30,957 nucleotides of DNA from CAUZJO01 sp963580245 (lineage in GTDB: Bacteria > Sumerlaeota > Sumerlaeia > MVZB01). Every line of letters begins with the position of its first letter. Positions within the stretch are counted from its first letter, which is position 1. The position numbers and the translations under genes are program-made. The DNA is taken from positions 1 through 30,957 of the forward strand of contig CAUZJO010000047.1 of assembly GCA_963580245.1 (NCBI GenBank), given 5' to 3'. Positions 6,958 to 15,827 of the stretch are shown here, in pieces. The notes below the pieces were generated by a model. It ran no database searches. It was not told the origin of the DNA and worked only from the letters and a program-made list of their open reading frames with translations.

Positions 6958-8814
6958 ATGATTCCCATGGCTCGGTCCCAAGCCCATCGCCTCCTGAAAG
7001 GACCTTTCCCCGGTTTGGCGATGGGGCTGGGGTGTCTGTTCGTCGGCGGCTGGGTGTGGTGGGCAATGCCCCCATTCGACTCGCGGATCGACGTTTTTCT
7101 TGGGATGGAGTCGGACCTGGCGTTTCTGCTGGCCGCGTGCGGATGCCTTATCCTGGGCCAGACTTGGTTCACTCATTATGGGACGCCTCTTCTGGACCCA
7201 GACCGTTCGCGTCACCTGAGAGGGGTGAGCGTTGTTGCGGTGATGGCGCTCGCCGCGTTCCTCTTCGTCAATCGGGTCGCGGCGACCAAAACGGCCCTGC
7301 TTGAGGGGACACGCACCTTTTGGCTTGATGACGACATGATGATCTCGATGCGCTATGCGTGGCAGTTGGCCCAGGGGGGCGGGCTGGTTTGGAATTCCGG
7401 GGAGCCGCCCGTCGAAGGTTTCACGAACCTGCTGTGGACGCTCACGATGGCGATTCCTCACGTCTTGGAGGTGCCGTCCGAGATGGCGTCCGCGCCGATT
7501 CTCCTCCTGAACCTCATCGGGCTGCTCGGGATCCTGTGGCTGGCGTGGTCGGTGGGTCGGCGTTTGGGCCTGCGGCCGGGGTTGCGCGGGGTCGGTTTAC
7601 TCCTGATCGCTTCCAACCGCTGGGTCCTCTATTGGGCCGTCGGCGGCTCCGAAGCGATCCTGCTGGGTTTGATCCTGATGTTTCTCACCGACCGCATCCT
7701 AGCGGCCCGCCGCGCGGCCCCCCTGGGGTGGGTCGAAGGTGGCCTGATCGGTTTGCTGGCACTGGTACGGGCCGATGGGTTGCTCCTGACGGCTCTCCTG
7801 GCCGTTATCTGGGCGGCGTTGGCCCGGCGGGGGAGGACGCGAGCGTTTGCCTGGCTTCCGGCCCTGATCTTGCCGCTCGCGCTCTTTCTCTGGCGTCACT
7901 CCTATTACGGCCAATGGCTGCCGAATACTTATTTCCTGCGCGTTTCCGAAGTGCCGACGCGGGTCATGTACGGGCTGTTTCACGCAAGCTATTTCGCGAT
8001 GCTGTTCGATGGGGTTCTCGTGCTGGCCGTGATCGGCATGCTGACGGCGCGCAACCCCCGGGCGGGTTGGATCGGCTGTCCCGCGCTGGCGCTGCTGGCC
8101 TACGTGGCCTACGTCGGGGGCGATGAGTTGGCCGAATACCGCTTCTACGTGCCGGTGGTTCCGCTGTTGCTGCTGCTGGCGTTGGCGGGATTGGACCGCG
8201 TATTGAGTATGAGCCGTCCATTGCGAGAATGCTCGCCCAGCCTGCGTTACGGGCTCGTGGTCCTCTTGATGGGGTTGGTGGCGGTACGCTCGATCGCGCT
8301 GCCGGGCGAACTGCACAAACTCGGCGAGGTCCGCGGCGAGATGGAGTGCCAGAACGTCCGCATCGGTCTGATGCTGAGAAGACATACCCGCCCCGACGCC
8401 CTCGTCGCCCACTACTGGGCCGGAGCGGCGCCTTACTTCTCCGAGCGCCCCGCCCTCGACATGCTCGGCAAGAACGATTCCCATCTCGCCCGCCTCGCTT
8501 CCCCGCCCGCCGACTATCAGCCCGGCCACAATAAGTATGACGCCGCATATTCGTTCGGTCGCCGCCCGGACGTCGTGATCGCCGGGATCAACGCCCGACT
8601 GGTCAACGATCCCAAGGCCTTTCAGGAAGCGCACGAGCGTCGAACCTATCCCGGACTATTCGTTACGCTCGATCACCCTATTTTTCAGGAGCAATATCGG
8701 CGAAATTTCGTCACCACGCCCCTGAGCACGAACTACCACGGCATCTTCGTCCGCGAGGGGACGGAGCGGGCCGAGCCAGCCGCGCGGTGGACCGAATCGC
8801 CTGAAAAACCTTGA
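6958..8814 (+). CDS. GT-C type polyprenyl-phosphate-sugar glycosyltransferase, integral membrane
   Basis: Large multi-pass membrane protein of 618 residues with roughly ten to twelve hydrophobic segments. The first extracytoplasmic loop carries FWLDDDMMISMRYA (121-134), LVWNSGEPPVEGFTNLLW (143-160), the hallmark of the arabinofuranosyl/mannosyltransferase GT-C family. In that family Asp residues of this loop are catalytic and the donor is a lipid-linked sugar. A soluble C-terminal domain (about 460-618) follows the last helix. The likely role is transfer of a sugar to envelope glycan or protein on the outer face of the membrane. The ATG at 6958 has only a weak ribosome site; an ATG at 6967 in the same frame is an alternative. 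It stands alone between the pseudopilin and acpP. Confidence 0.75.
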   Translation: MIPMARSQAHRLLKGPFPGLAMGLGCLFVGGWVWWAMPPFDSRIDVFLGMESDLAFLLAACGCLILGQTWFTHYGTPLLDPDRSRHLRGVSVVAVMALAAFLFVNRVAATKTALLEGTRTFWLDDDMMISMRYAWQLAQGGGLVWNSGEPPVEGFTNLLWTLTMAIPHVLEVPSEMASAPILLLNLIGLLGILWLAWSVGRRLGLRPGLRGVGLLLIASNRWVLYWAVGGSEAILLGLILMFLTDRILAARRAAPLGWVEGGLIGLLALVRADGLLLTALLAVIWAALARRGRTRAFAWLPALILPLALFLWRHSYYGQWLPNTYFLRVSEVPTRVMYGLFHASYFAMLFDGVLVLAVIGMLTARNPRAGWIGCPALALLAYVAYVGGDELAEYRFYVPVVPLLLLLALAGLDRVLSMSRPLRECSPSLRYGLVVLLMGLVAVRSIALPGELHKLGEVRGEMECQNVRIGLMLRRHTRPDALVAHYWAGAAPYFSERPALDMLGKNDSHLARLASPPADYQPGHNKYDAAYSFGRRPDVVIAGINARLVNDPKAFQEAHERRTYPGLFVTLDHPIFQEQYRRNFVTTPLSTNYHGIFVREGTERAEPAARWTESPEKP

Positions 8815-8910
8815 TATCGGCGTCGAATTCGGATAGACGATCCAGTGTGACTCCGCCCTTCTCATCATTGGTAACCAGGTGCCCGGCGGTTCCCTGAGGC
8901 AGTTTTTTGC

Positions 8911-8939
8911 TTGCTTCTCAACGGTGGACTCAGTATAGA
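8911..8939 (+). promoter_or_regulatory. sigma70-type promoter upstream of acpP
   Basis: TTGCTT (8911-8916) and TATAGA (8934-8939) are exactly 17 bp apart, about 165 bases upstream of the acpP start. This is the best promoter match in the 8818-9106 gap, which holds no gene. Confidence 0.5.
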
Positions 8940-9106
8940 CGGGGGAGTTTGGTGCCGACCCGGATGGATCGGCGCACTGGGGCCGCGGGCTTAATTTCGC
9001 GGTCTTCATACGCAAAAAGACGCGTTTTTCGGAGCGCATGGAAGTCGATTAGTCAGGCGGATCGTATAACCGGCCCCTGACGAGCTGAAAAGGAGGGCGC
9101 AGTACC

Positions 9107-9346
9107 ATGGCGTCAGTCGAGGAACGTATCAAGCAAATCATCGTGGAGGAACTTGGAGTCAACGAAGATCAGGTCAAACCGGAGGCAAAATTCATTGACG
9201 ACTTGGGTGCCGACTCGCTCGATCAGGTCGAATTGATTATGCGGTTCGAAGAGGTATTCGAAGTGGAGATCCCCGATGAGGACACTGAAAAAATCGTGAC
9301 CGTCGGCGACGCGGTCTCCTATTTATCGGACAAGTCCGAGTCCTGA
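9107..9346 (+). CDS. acpP: acyl carrier protein
   Basis: Small acidic carrier of growing acyl chains in type II fatty acid synthesis. The phosphopantetheine site is GADSLDQVEL, with Ser37 as the attachment residue. Length (79 residues) and acidic composition are typical, and VEIPDED and VGDAVSYL match the C-terminal helix. AAAAGGAGG sits about 11 bases before the ATG, the strongest ribosome site in the window, fitting a highly expressed protein. fabF follows on the same strand after 211 bases, a wider gap than the usual tight acpP-fabF arrangement. No open frame or clear terminator is visible in that gap. Confidence 0.97.
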   Translation: MASVEERIKQIIVEELGVNEDQVKPEAKFIDDLGADSLDQVELIMRFEEVFEVEIPDEDTEKIVTVGDAVSYLSDKSES

Positions 9347-9557
9347 GGAGATGGACCCATCCGGTCCCCCCGCCCCATGATGCGTTCAAGGAGATGGGGG
9401 GTCTCAGCCGCGCCCGATGAACCGCGTCGCGGTGATCAGAAGATTTTATTCCTTCCAGCCGGTCCGCCAAGGGCCAAAGTGACGTTTTCCCATTCGCCCA
9501 CCGGGCACGCTGGATCAAGCGTGAAAGCCTCGTACAGCGGGAGAGTTTAAGCAGAGG

Positions 9558-10811
9558 ATGCTCCAGAACAAACGGGTCGTAATCACGGGCATGGGTGCTT
9601 TAACGCCCATCGGCAATACTGTACAGGATTTCTGGGAAAATCTGCTGGCCGGTCGCAGCGGGATTGCGCGTATCAAGAAGTTCGATCCGGAGCAATGCCC
9701 CTCCAAGGTGGCCGCCGAGGTGCGCGGGCTGGATTTCGATCAGTATCTTGACAAGAAGGACATCCGCAAGAACGAGGATTTCACCAAGTATGCGCTCATC
9801 ACCGGACGGCAGGCGGTGCAAGACAGCGGGATCCTTGAATCGGGCCTCGACAGGGACCAAATCGGTTGCATCATGGGGGTCGGGATCGGCGGGATCAGTT
9901 ACATCGAGGATCAGGTGCGCCGCATGGTCAAGCATGGCGCGCGCCGGGTCAGCCCGATGCTCATCCCTAAGATCATCACCAACATGGCCCCGGGCCAGGT
10001 CACGATCGACCTGGGGCTGCGCGGGCCGTCGTTCACGACCGTCACCGCCTGTGCCGCCGGCACCCACGCCATCGGCGAGGCCGCCAGCGTGATCCAGCGC
10101 GGCGACGCGGTGGCGATGCTCGCCGGGGGGTCCGAGGCCGCCGTCTGCCAGATCGCGATCTTGGGCTTCTCGAACATGAAGGCCCTGTGCACCAACTCGA
10201 ACGACGAGCCGGAGAAAGCCAGCCGGCCCTTCGACACCCACCGTTCCGGATTCGTCATGGGCGAAGGGGCCGGAATGCTCGTCCTCGAGGATTATGAGCA
10301 CGCCAAGGCCCGCGGGGCCAATATTCTGGCCGAAATCCTCGGCTACGGCCTCAGCTCGGACGCCTTCCACATCACCGCCCCCTCGCCCAACGGCGAAGGC
10401 GGCGCGCGCGCGATGGCCAATGCCGTCCGCAGCGCGGGCCTGCCGCCCAGTGAGATTCAATACATCAACGCGCACGGCACCAGCACGACGCTCAACGACA
10501 AGAACGAGACCGAGGCGATCAAGACCGTCTTCGGCGATCACGCCCACGCGCTGAAGATCAGCTCCAACAAATCGATGATCGGCCACCTGCTGGGCGCGGC
10601 GGGGGCCGTCGAGGCCATCGCGACGGTCAAGACGCTCCAGGAACAGATCATGCCCCCCACGATCAACCTGACCGACCCCGACCCCGAATGCGACCTCGAC
10701 TATGTCCCCAACACCGCGCAAAAGGCCGAAATCCAGTACGCCATGAGCAACTCGCTCGGCTTCGGTGGCCACAATTGCTCACTCGTCTTCGCGCTGGTGA
10801 ACGGGCGATAA
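9558..10811 (+). CDS. fabF: beta-ketoacyl-ACP synthase II
   Basis: Condensing enzyme that elongates acyl-ACP with malonyl-ACP. The catalytic Cys165 is in TACAAGTH, His306 in NAHGTST, Lys338 in SSNKS and His343 in GHLLGAAGA, so the full Cys-His-His set is present. Length (417 residues) is normal for FabF. It follows acpP, its carrier partner, on the same strand. The gene converges with gmk, and only about 30 bases separate their stops. CGGGAGAG lies upstream of the ATG at a longer than usual distance. Confidence 0.97.
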   Translation: MLQNKRVVITGMGALTPIGNTVQDFWENLLAGRSGIARIKKFDPEQCPSKVAAEVRGLDFDQYLDKKDIRKNEDFTKYALITGRQAVQDSGILESGLDRDQIGCIMGVGIGGISYIEDQVRRMVKHGARRVSPMLIPKIITNMAPGQVTIDLGLRGPSFTTVTACAAGTHAIGEAASVIQRGDAVAMLAGGSEAAVCQIAILGFSNMKALCTNSNDEPEKASRPFDTHRSGFVMGEGAGMLVLEDYEHAKARGANILAEILGYGLSSDAFHITAPSPNGEGGARAMANAVRSAGLPPSEIQYINAHGTSTTLNDKNETEAIKTVFGDHAHALKISSNKSMIGHLLGAAGAVEAIATVKTLQEQIMPPTINLTDPDPECDLDYVPNTAQKAEIQYAMSNSLGFGGHNCSLVFALVNGR

Positions 10812-10844
10812 CTATAAATCGGATACGTGTCGCAAAGGGTGGGG

Positions 10845-11450
10845 TTACTGCGCCATCTTCATCCGGCTGACGCGGCGGCGTTCGGCGTGGAGGATGCCGC
10901 GGACGGCTTCGACGGTCTCCTCCAGGTCGTCGTTGACGACGACGTAATTGTACTGACGCCAGTAGATCATCTCGCGGCGGGCGTTCTCCAAGCGCAGGCG
11001 GATGTCTTCCTCGGCGTCTGACCCGCGCCCGCGCAGGCGTTGTTCGAGGACCTCGAACGCCGGGGGCATCAGGAACACCAGCACTGAATCGGGCGAGCGG
11101 AACTTGACCGATAGGCCGCCCTGAACGTCGATATCGAGCGTCACGTCCTTGCCCGCCTCCAGGGCCTTGTCGATGGTGTCGGAGCGCGTGCCGTAGAGGT
11201 TGCCGTGCACCTCGGCCCATTCGTAAAAGACATCCTCGCGGGCCAGCTCCTCGAACCGCTCGCGGCTGACGAAGTCATAATCCTTGCCGTCGACCTCGTC
11301 GGTGCGCGGGGGGCGCGAGGTGGCCGAGACCGAATAGTCCAGGTTGGGTTCTTGCTCGATCAGGCGGCGCAACACCGCCGACTTGCCCCCTCCGGACGGG
11401 GCGGAGATGACGAGCAGCAGTCCTCGCTGAGTGAATGCGTATTTGCCCAT
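10845..11450 (-). CDS. gmk: guanylate kinase
   Basis: Phosphorylates GMP to GDP with ATP. It has the P-loop SAPSGGGKS (16-24), the GMP-binding SATSRPPRTDEVDGKDYDF (in part, about 42-60), EWAEVHGNLYGT (76-87) and the LDIDVQGG strand. Length is 201 residues, standard for the family. The start lies 10 bases after the icd stop, on the same strand, so the two are probably one transcript. No ribosome binding site is seen, so translation may be coupled to icd. Confidence 0.96.
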   Translation of the reverse strand: MGKYAFTQRGLLLVISAPSGGGKSAVLRRLIEQEPNLDYSVSATSRPPRTDEVDGKDYDFVSRERFEELAREDVFYEWAEVHGNLYGTRSDTIDKALEAGKDVTLDIDVQGGLSVKFRSPDSVLVFLMPPAFEVLEQRLRGRGSDAEEDIRLRLENARREMIYWRQYNYVVVNDDLEETVEAVRGILHAERRRVSRMKMAQ

Positions 11451-11460
11451 GGCGGTGGGG

Positions 11461-12726
<1,266 letters not shown>

Positions 12727-12772
12727 GATACTCGACTCGCGCTTCCGCTAAACAGTGCCGGACCGCCACAGG

Positions 12773-12800
12773 ATTCTACACGATTCAGTCCCACAGTCAA
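12773..12800 (-). promoter_or_regulatory. sigma70-type promoter for icd-gmk
   Basis: On the minus strand TTGACT (12800-12795) and TAGAAT (12778-12773) are 16 bp apart, matching 5/6 at each element. Transcription would begin near 12766, giving a leader of about 40 bases before the icd start at 12726. Confidence 0.6.
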
Positions 12801-12937
12801 CAACGATGCACAACCGGCGAAATTCTTAAAAAGTTCGCGATCCCCATCCCAAAATGTGATGAAAGAGGGTGAATTCGACAATGCGTGGGTTGAAACGACT
12901 CACATCATCGGGGTCGAACCGAGCAACGGATTGACCC

Positions 12938-13897
12938 TTAGGATGATGATTCAGGCAAGCGGTCGGCGAACGGGGTTTGGGCCAGCAGGCGTTCCATTTC
13001 GGGGCGGTTTTTTAGGTCGAGGATCGGGGTGTTGTCGTACTGTTCGTAGAACAGGCTGGGGGTCAGGTCGCCGAGGCCCAGGCCTTTGCGGATCGCTCGG
13101 TCGCTGGGGACGAATCCGCGCCGCATCAGGCCCACCAACGTGTTCTGGATCGTCCCTTGCAGGCCGCAGATGTAGACCACGCAGCACTCGGGGGTCATGG
13201 CACCGGGTTCCAGGCCCAGCCGCCGTTCAACTTCGCCGAACTCCTCGTCGCTGAAGTAGGTCTCGACGCGGCCCGTGTCGCCGGTCCAATCGGGGGCCAG
13301 GTGGGGCCGGCTGATCGTCGCCATGTATCGGTCCGGCAGGTCTTTGAAAACCTCGCGGAGCAGATCGGCGTAGGCCAGGTCCGCGGGGAAGCTCGCGCCG
13401 TGGAGCACCGCGAACTGGTCGGCGGAGCCTCCGCGATGGAGCGTCGCCAGGACCATGCTGACGAACGGGGCCAGCCCGGTGCCGGAGGCGACGAAGACCT
13501 TGATCCGCGGGTCGTCGGGGCCGATGGTCCGGACCAGGTTGAAATGCCCCGTGATCTTGGGTCCCAGATAGATGCGGTCCCCGTCGCGGGCTTCCCACAG
13601 CAGGTGGGTCAACGGGTTGTCGGACTCGGGGTGGTCGACGTAACGGATGTAGAATTCGAGGTAGTCCTTCTGTTGGGGGGGCGAGGCGATGGAGTAGGAC
13701 CTCAGGACCGAACCTTTGTCCGGCTCGCGTTGGTTATTGAGCCCCAGGACGACGTATTGGCCCGCCTCGAAGTCCGGAATGCGCCCGTCGCCCTGCTTGC
13801 CCCAATCCGCGTCCGGCTTGACGCGAAAGAAGGCCAGTTTATCGGTCAGGTCGATTCGCTCGGTTAGCGCGCTATTGTATTTTACGGGCTTACCCAT
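12938..13897 (-). CDS. ferredoxin/flavodoxin-NADP reductase family protein
   Basis: FAD-dependent oxidoreductase of the ferredoxin-NADP reductase superfamily, exchanging electrons between NADPH and a small carrier. The FAD site is RSYSIAS (66-72) with the preceding GQYVVLG, and the nucleotide-binding half has SGTGLAPFVSM (138-148) and CGLQGTI near the C-terminus. At 319 residues it is longer than bacterial Fpr (about 250), the extra length being a C-terminal extension after CGLQ that includes LTPSLFYEQYD. The gene is on the same strand as icd but 211 bases upstream of it. The close upstream position relative to an NADPH-producing enzyme may be coincidental. The physiological partner is not identifiable here. 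Confidence 0.88.
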   Translation of the reverse strand: MGKPVKYNSALTERIDLTDKLAFFRVKPDADWGKQGDGRIPDFEAGQYVVLGLNNQREPDKGSVLRSYSIASPPQQKDYLEFYIRYVDHPESDNPLTHLLWEARDGDRIYLGPKITGHFNLVRTIGPDDPRIKVFVASGTGLAPFVSMVLATLHRGGSADQFAVLHGASFPADLAYADLLREVFKDLPDRYMATISRPHLAPDWTGDTGRVETYFSDEEFGEVERRLGLEPGAMTPECCVVYICGLQGTIQNTLVGLMRRGFVPSDRAIRKGLGLGDLTPSLFYEQYDNTPILDLKNRPEMERLLAQTPFADRLPESSS

Positions 13898-14055
13898 GAG
13901 GTCTATCCGCCGCCGTCTTGCGCGTTGGGCCCCAAATCGCCAGCATCAGCCAGCCGGTCGCCAGGCCGCAACACTCATCGCTTGTATCACATCCGAATCG
14001 AAACTCGCCACCCACGAAGTTTGAACGGGGACGGCTGGATTGCGGGGATTTGATC

Positions 14056-14084
14056 TGGACATCCCCAGACGAGGCTCTTATCTT
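14056..14084 (+). promoter_or_regulatory. possible promoter of the SUMF1 pseudogene
   Basis: TGGACA (14056-14061) and TATCTT (14079-14084) are 17 bp apart, 5/6 and 4/6 to consensus, about 120 bases before the start. The 13898-14211 gap holds nothing else I can support. Confidence 0.4.
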
Positions 14085-14211
14085 GCGACGGGGTGTAAAT
14101 CCAGCAAGTTTCAACGATTTTCGTAGACCGTGATCGATTTCGAAGTCACCAGCATTTGAAGAGGTTGGGTCGAATCTCGGCTTTCAATGTTGTTCAGGGA
14201 GGATGGGGCCA

Positions 14212-15386
14212 ATGCGCTCGCCAAAGGTGGGATCATGCCGTTTGTTTGAATCCGGCCTTCCTGGGCTGCGAACCTTTATTGGCATTCTGGTGGTTGCTTC
14301 GGTTTCATTCGCGTCCTGGGCGGCGCCCGTGGTGACCAATGTCGAGGCCGGCCAGCGGACGGACGGGTCGAAACTGGTCGATGTTTTGTATGACCTTGCG
14401 GGCGGCGTCGAGCCGATGACCGTTACCGTTACCTTCTCCACCGACGACGGGGCCACGTTTTCGATCGTGCCCCTGGACGAACATCTCTCGGGCGACGTGG
14501 GGCCGGGAATCGGGAACGGGACTGGAAAGCATATCGTCTGGGACGCGGGGACGGATCAGCCGGGCATATTCGCGTCCCTGGCCCGGGCCAAGGTGATCGC
14601 GACCGAGGGCGGTGTCGGCGGCGAGACGCTTACGATCACACTGCCGGAAGGCGTTGCGTTGGAGGTGATTTTGATCCCGGCCGGCAGCTTCGAAATGGGC
14701 TCGCCCGACGCCGAGCGCTCACGCAGCGGCGCCGAAGGGCCGGACCACACGGTGACGTTCGGTTATAGTTTTCAAATGGGCAAAACCGCCGTGACGCAGG
14801 AACAGTGGCTGGTGCTGATGGGGAGCTGGCCGGGGACGGTGCTCATCCCGCCTATTACGTTTCATGGAACGACACTCAGAACTTCATCTCGGCGCTCAAT
14901 ACGCACGTCGACGGTACGGGACAGGGGCCGGCCTCGTTCCGGCTCCCCAGCGAGGCTGAATGGGAATACGGCTGCCGGGCGGGGACGACAACGCGGTTTT
15001 ACTTCGGTGATTCGCTCTAATGCGAGGACGATTGCTCCGATTGCGAGGGAACAGACGGATTTCGCTCGGATTACATGTGGTATTGCGGCAACAATGAGAC
15101 CCCCGGGGCGAAGGCGAGTGGGATGAAGCTACCCAACGCCTGGGGCTTGCATGATATGCATGGAAACCTGTGGGAGTGGTGTCAGAATTGGTGGCATGGC
15201 GATTATACGGACGCACCCCAGGACGGTCGCGCTTGGGAATCGCCCGCGGGTGCTTCTCGGGTGGTCCGCGGCGGCCACTGGACCCTCAATGCGGCGCTCT
15301 GTCGGTCCGCCAACCGCCTCAGGGACAACCCGGACTTTCGGTTCTTCGACATTTGGTTTCGGTTGGCGAGGACTAATACTGAATAA
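14212..15386 (+). pseudogene. secreted SUMF1/formylglycine-generating-enzyme-like protein, frameshifted
   Basis: GGGAGG precedes the ATG at 14212. The product begins with a signal peptide (LRTFIGILVVASVSFASWA), then a beta-rich domain (VTNVEAGQRTDGSKLVDVLYD onward, to about residue 125) often seen ahead of SUMF1 domains in Planctomycetota-like bacteria, then a SUMF1 domain starting IPAGSFEMGSPDAE. After GSWPG the reading frame breaks in a run of four G at 14832-14835. One extra G would restore it into GAHPAYYVSWNDTQNF. In the restored frame a TAA at 15018-15020 interrupts between FYFGDSL and CEDDCSDCEG. The homology continues through DYMWYCGNNE, NAWGLHDMHGNLWEWCQNW, SRVVRGGHW and FRLAR to the stop at 15386. 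Two separate lesions argue for a true pseudogene rather than one sequencing error. Catalytic activity of the ancestor is doubtful, since most bacterial SUMF1 proteins of this type are not sulfatase activators. Confidence 0.8.
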
Positions 15387-15522
15387 CGTCCATGTTCCCT
15401 TTATTCTGTTTCAAGCGAGTGAGTATGCGCGATTTCTTGAACCATGAGATCATCACGAAACTGAATCGCACCCGGAGTGATATTCCGATTTAAGATCATG
15501 GGAATATGTCGTCTAAAGGCTT

Positions 15523-15765
15523 ATGTTTATTCACGCCGTCTTCGGTGTTGTACTTTGCGCGGGCCCTGGCGCCGATAGCGGCGAGGGTATTTCAAGTGCG
15601 TTCGTGCCCGACACCCGCGCAGGCGGCGGCATCGGCGAAGGGGTTTCGAATGCGTTTGTGCTCGACACTCTTGATTGCGCCGGACCTTGTGGTCAGGGCG
15701 TATCTAACGCCTTCGTGCTCGATACGCGCGGCAACGCTTCGCATGATTGGCAACTTTATCGTTGA
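15523..15765 (+). CDS. short ORF with three 18/19-codon repeats, probable gene remnant
   Basis: Eighty codons containing three in-frame repeats of the pattern G(V/I)S(N/S)AFVxDT at 15586, 15640 and 15697, spaced 54 and 57 bases. The DNA differs at many third positions while the peptide is kept (for example AATGCGTTTGTGCTCGAC against AACGCCTTCGTGCTCGAT), which argues that this was selected as protein. The ORF is too short to be a normal secreted repeat protein and ends abruptly after HDWQLYR. It lies in the same direction as the SUMF1 pseudogene, so it may be what is left of a neighbouring or fused surface protein. The rest of 15387-15827 shows nothing I can support. Confidence 0.4.
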   Translation: MFIHAVFGVVLCAGPGADSGEGISSAFVPDTRAGGGIGEGVSNAFVLDTLDCAGPCGQGVSNAFVLDTRGNASHDWQLYR

Positions 15766-15827
15766 GATCGGCAGACGGACGAGCGCAACCCTTTCGTCGC
15801 GCAACTCTGGCGCAACCCGAGCGTCCG

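Noticed and set aside
9373..9399. CCCCAT/ATGGGG stem between acpP and fabF as a terminator
   Set aside because: Six base pairs with a 15-base loop and no T-run.
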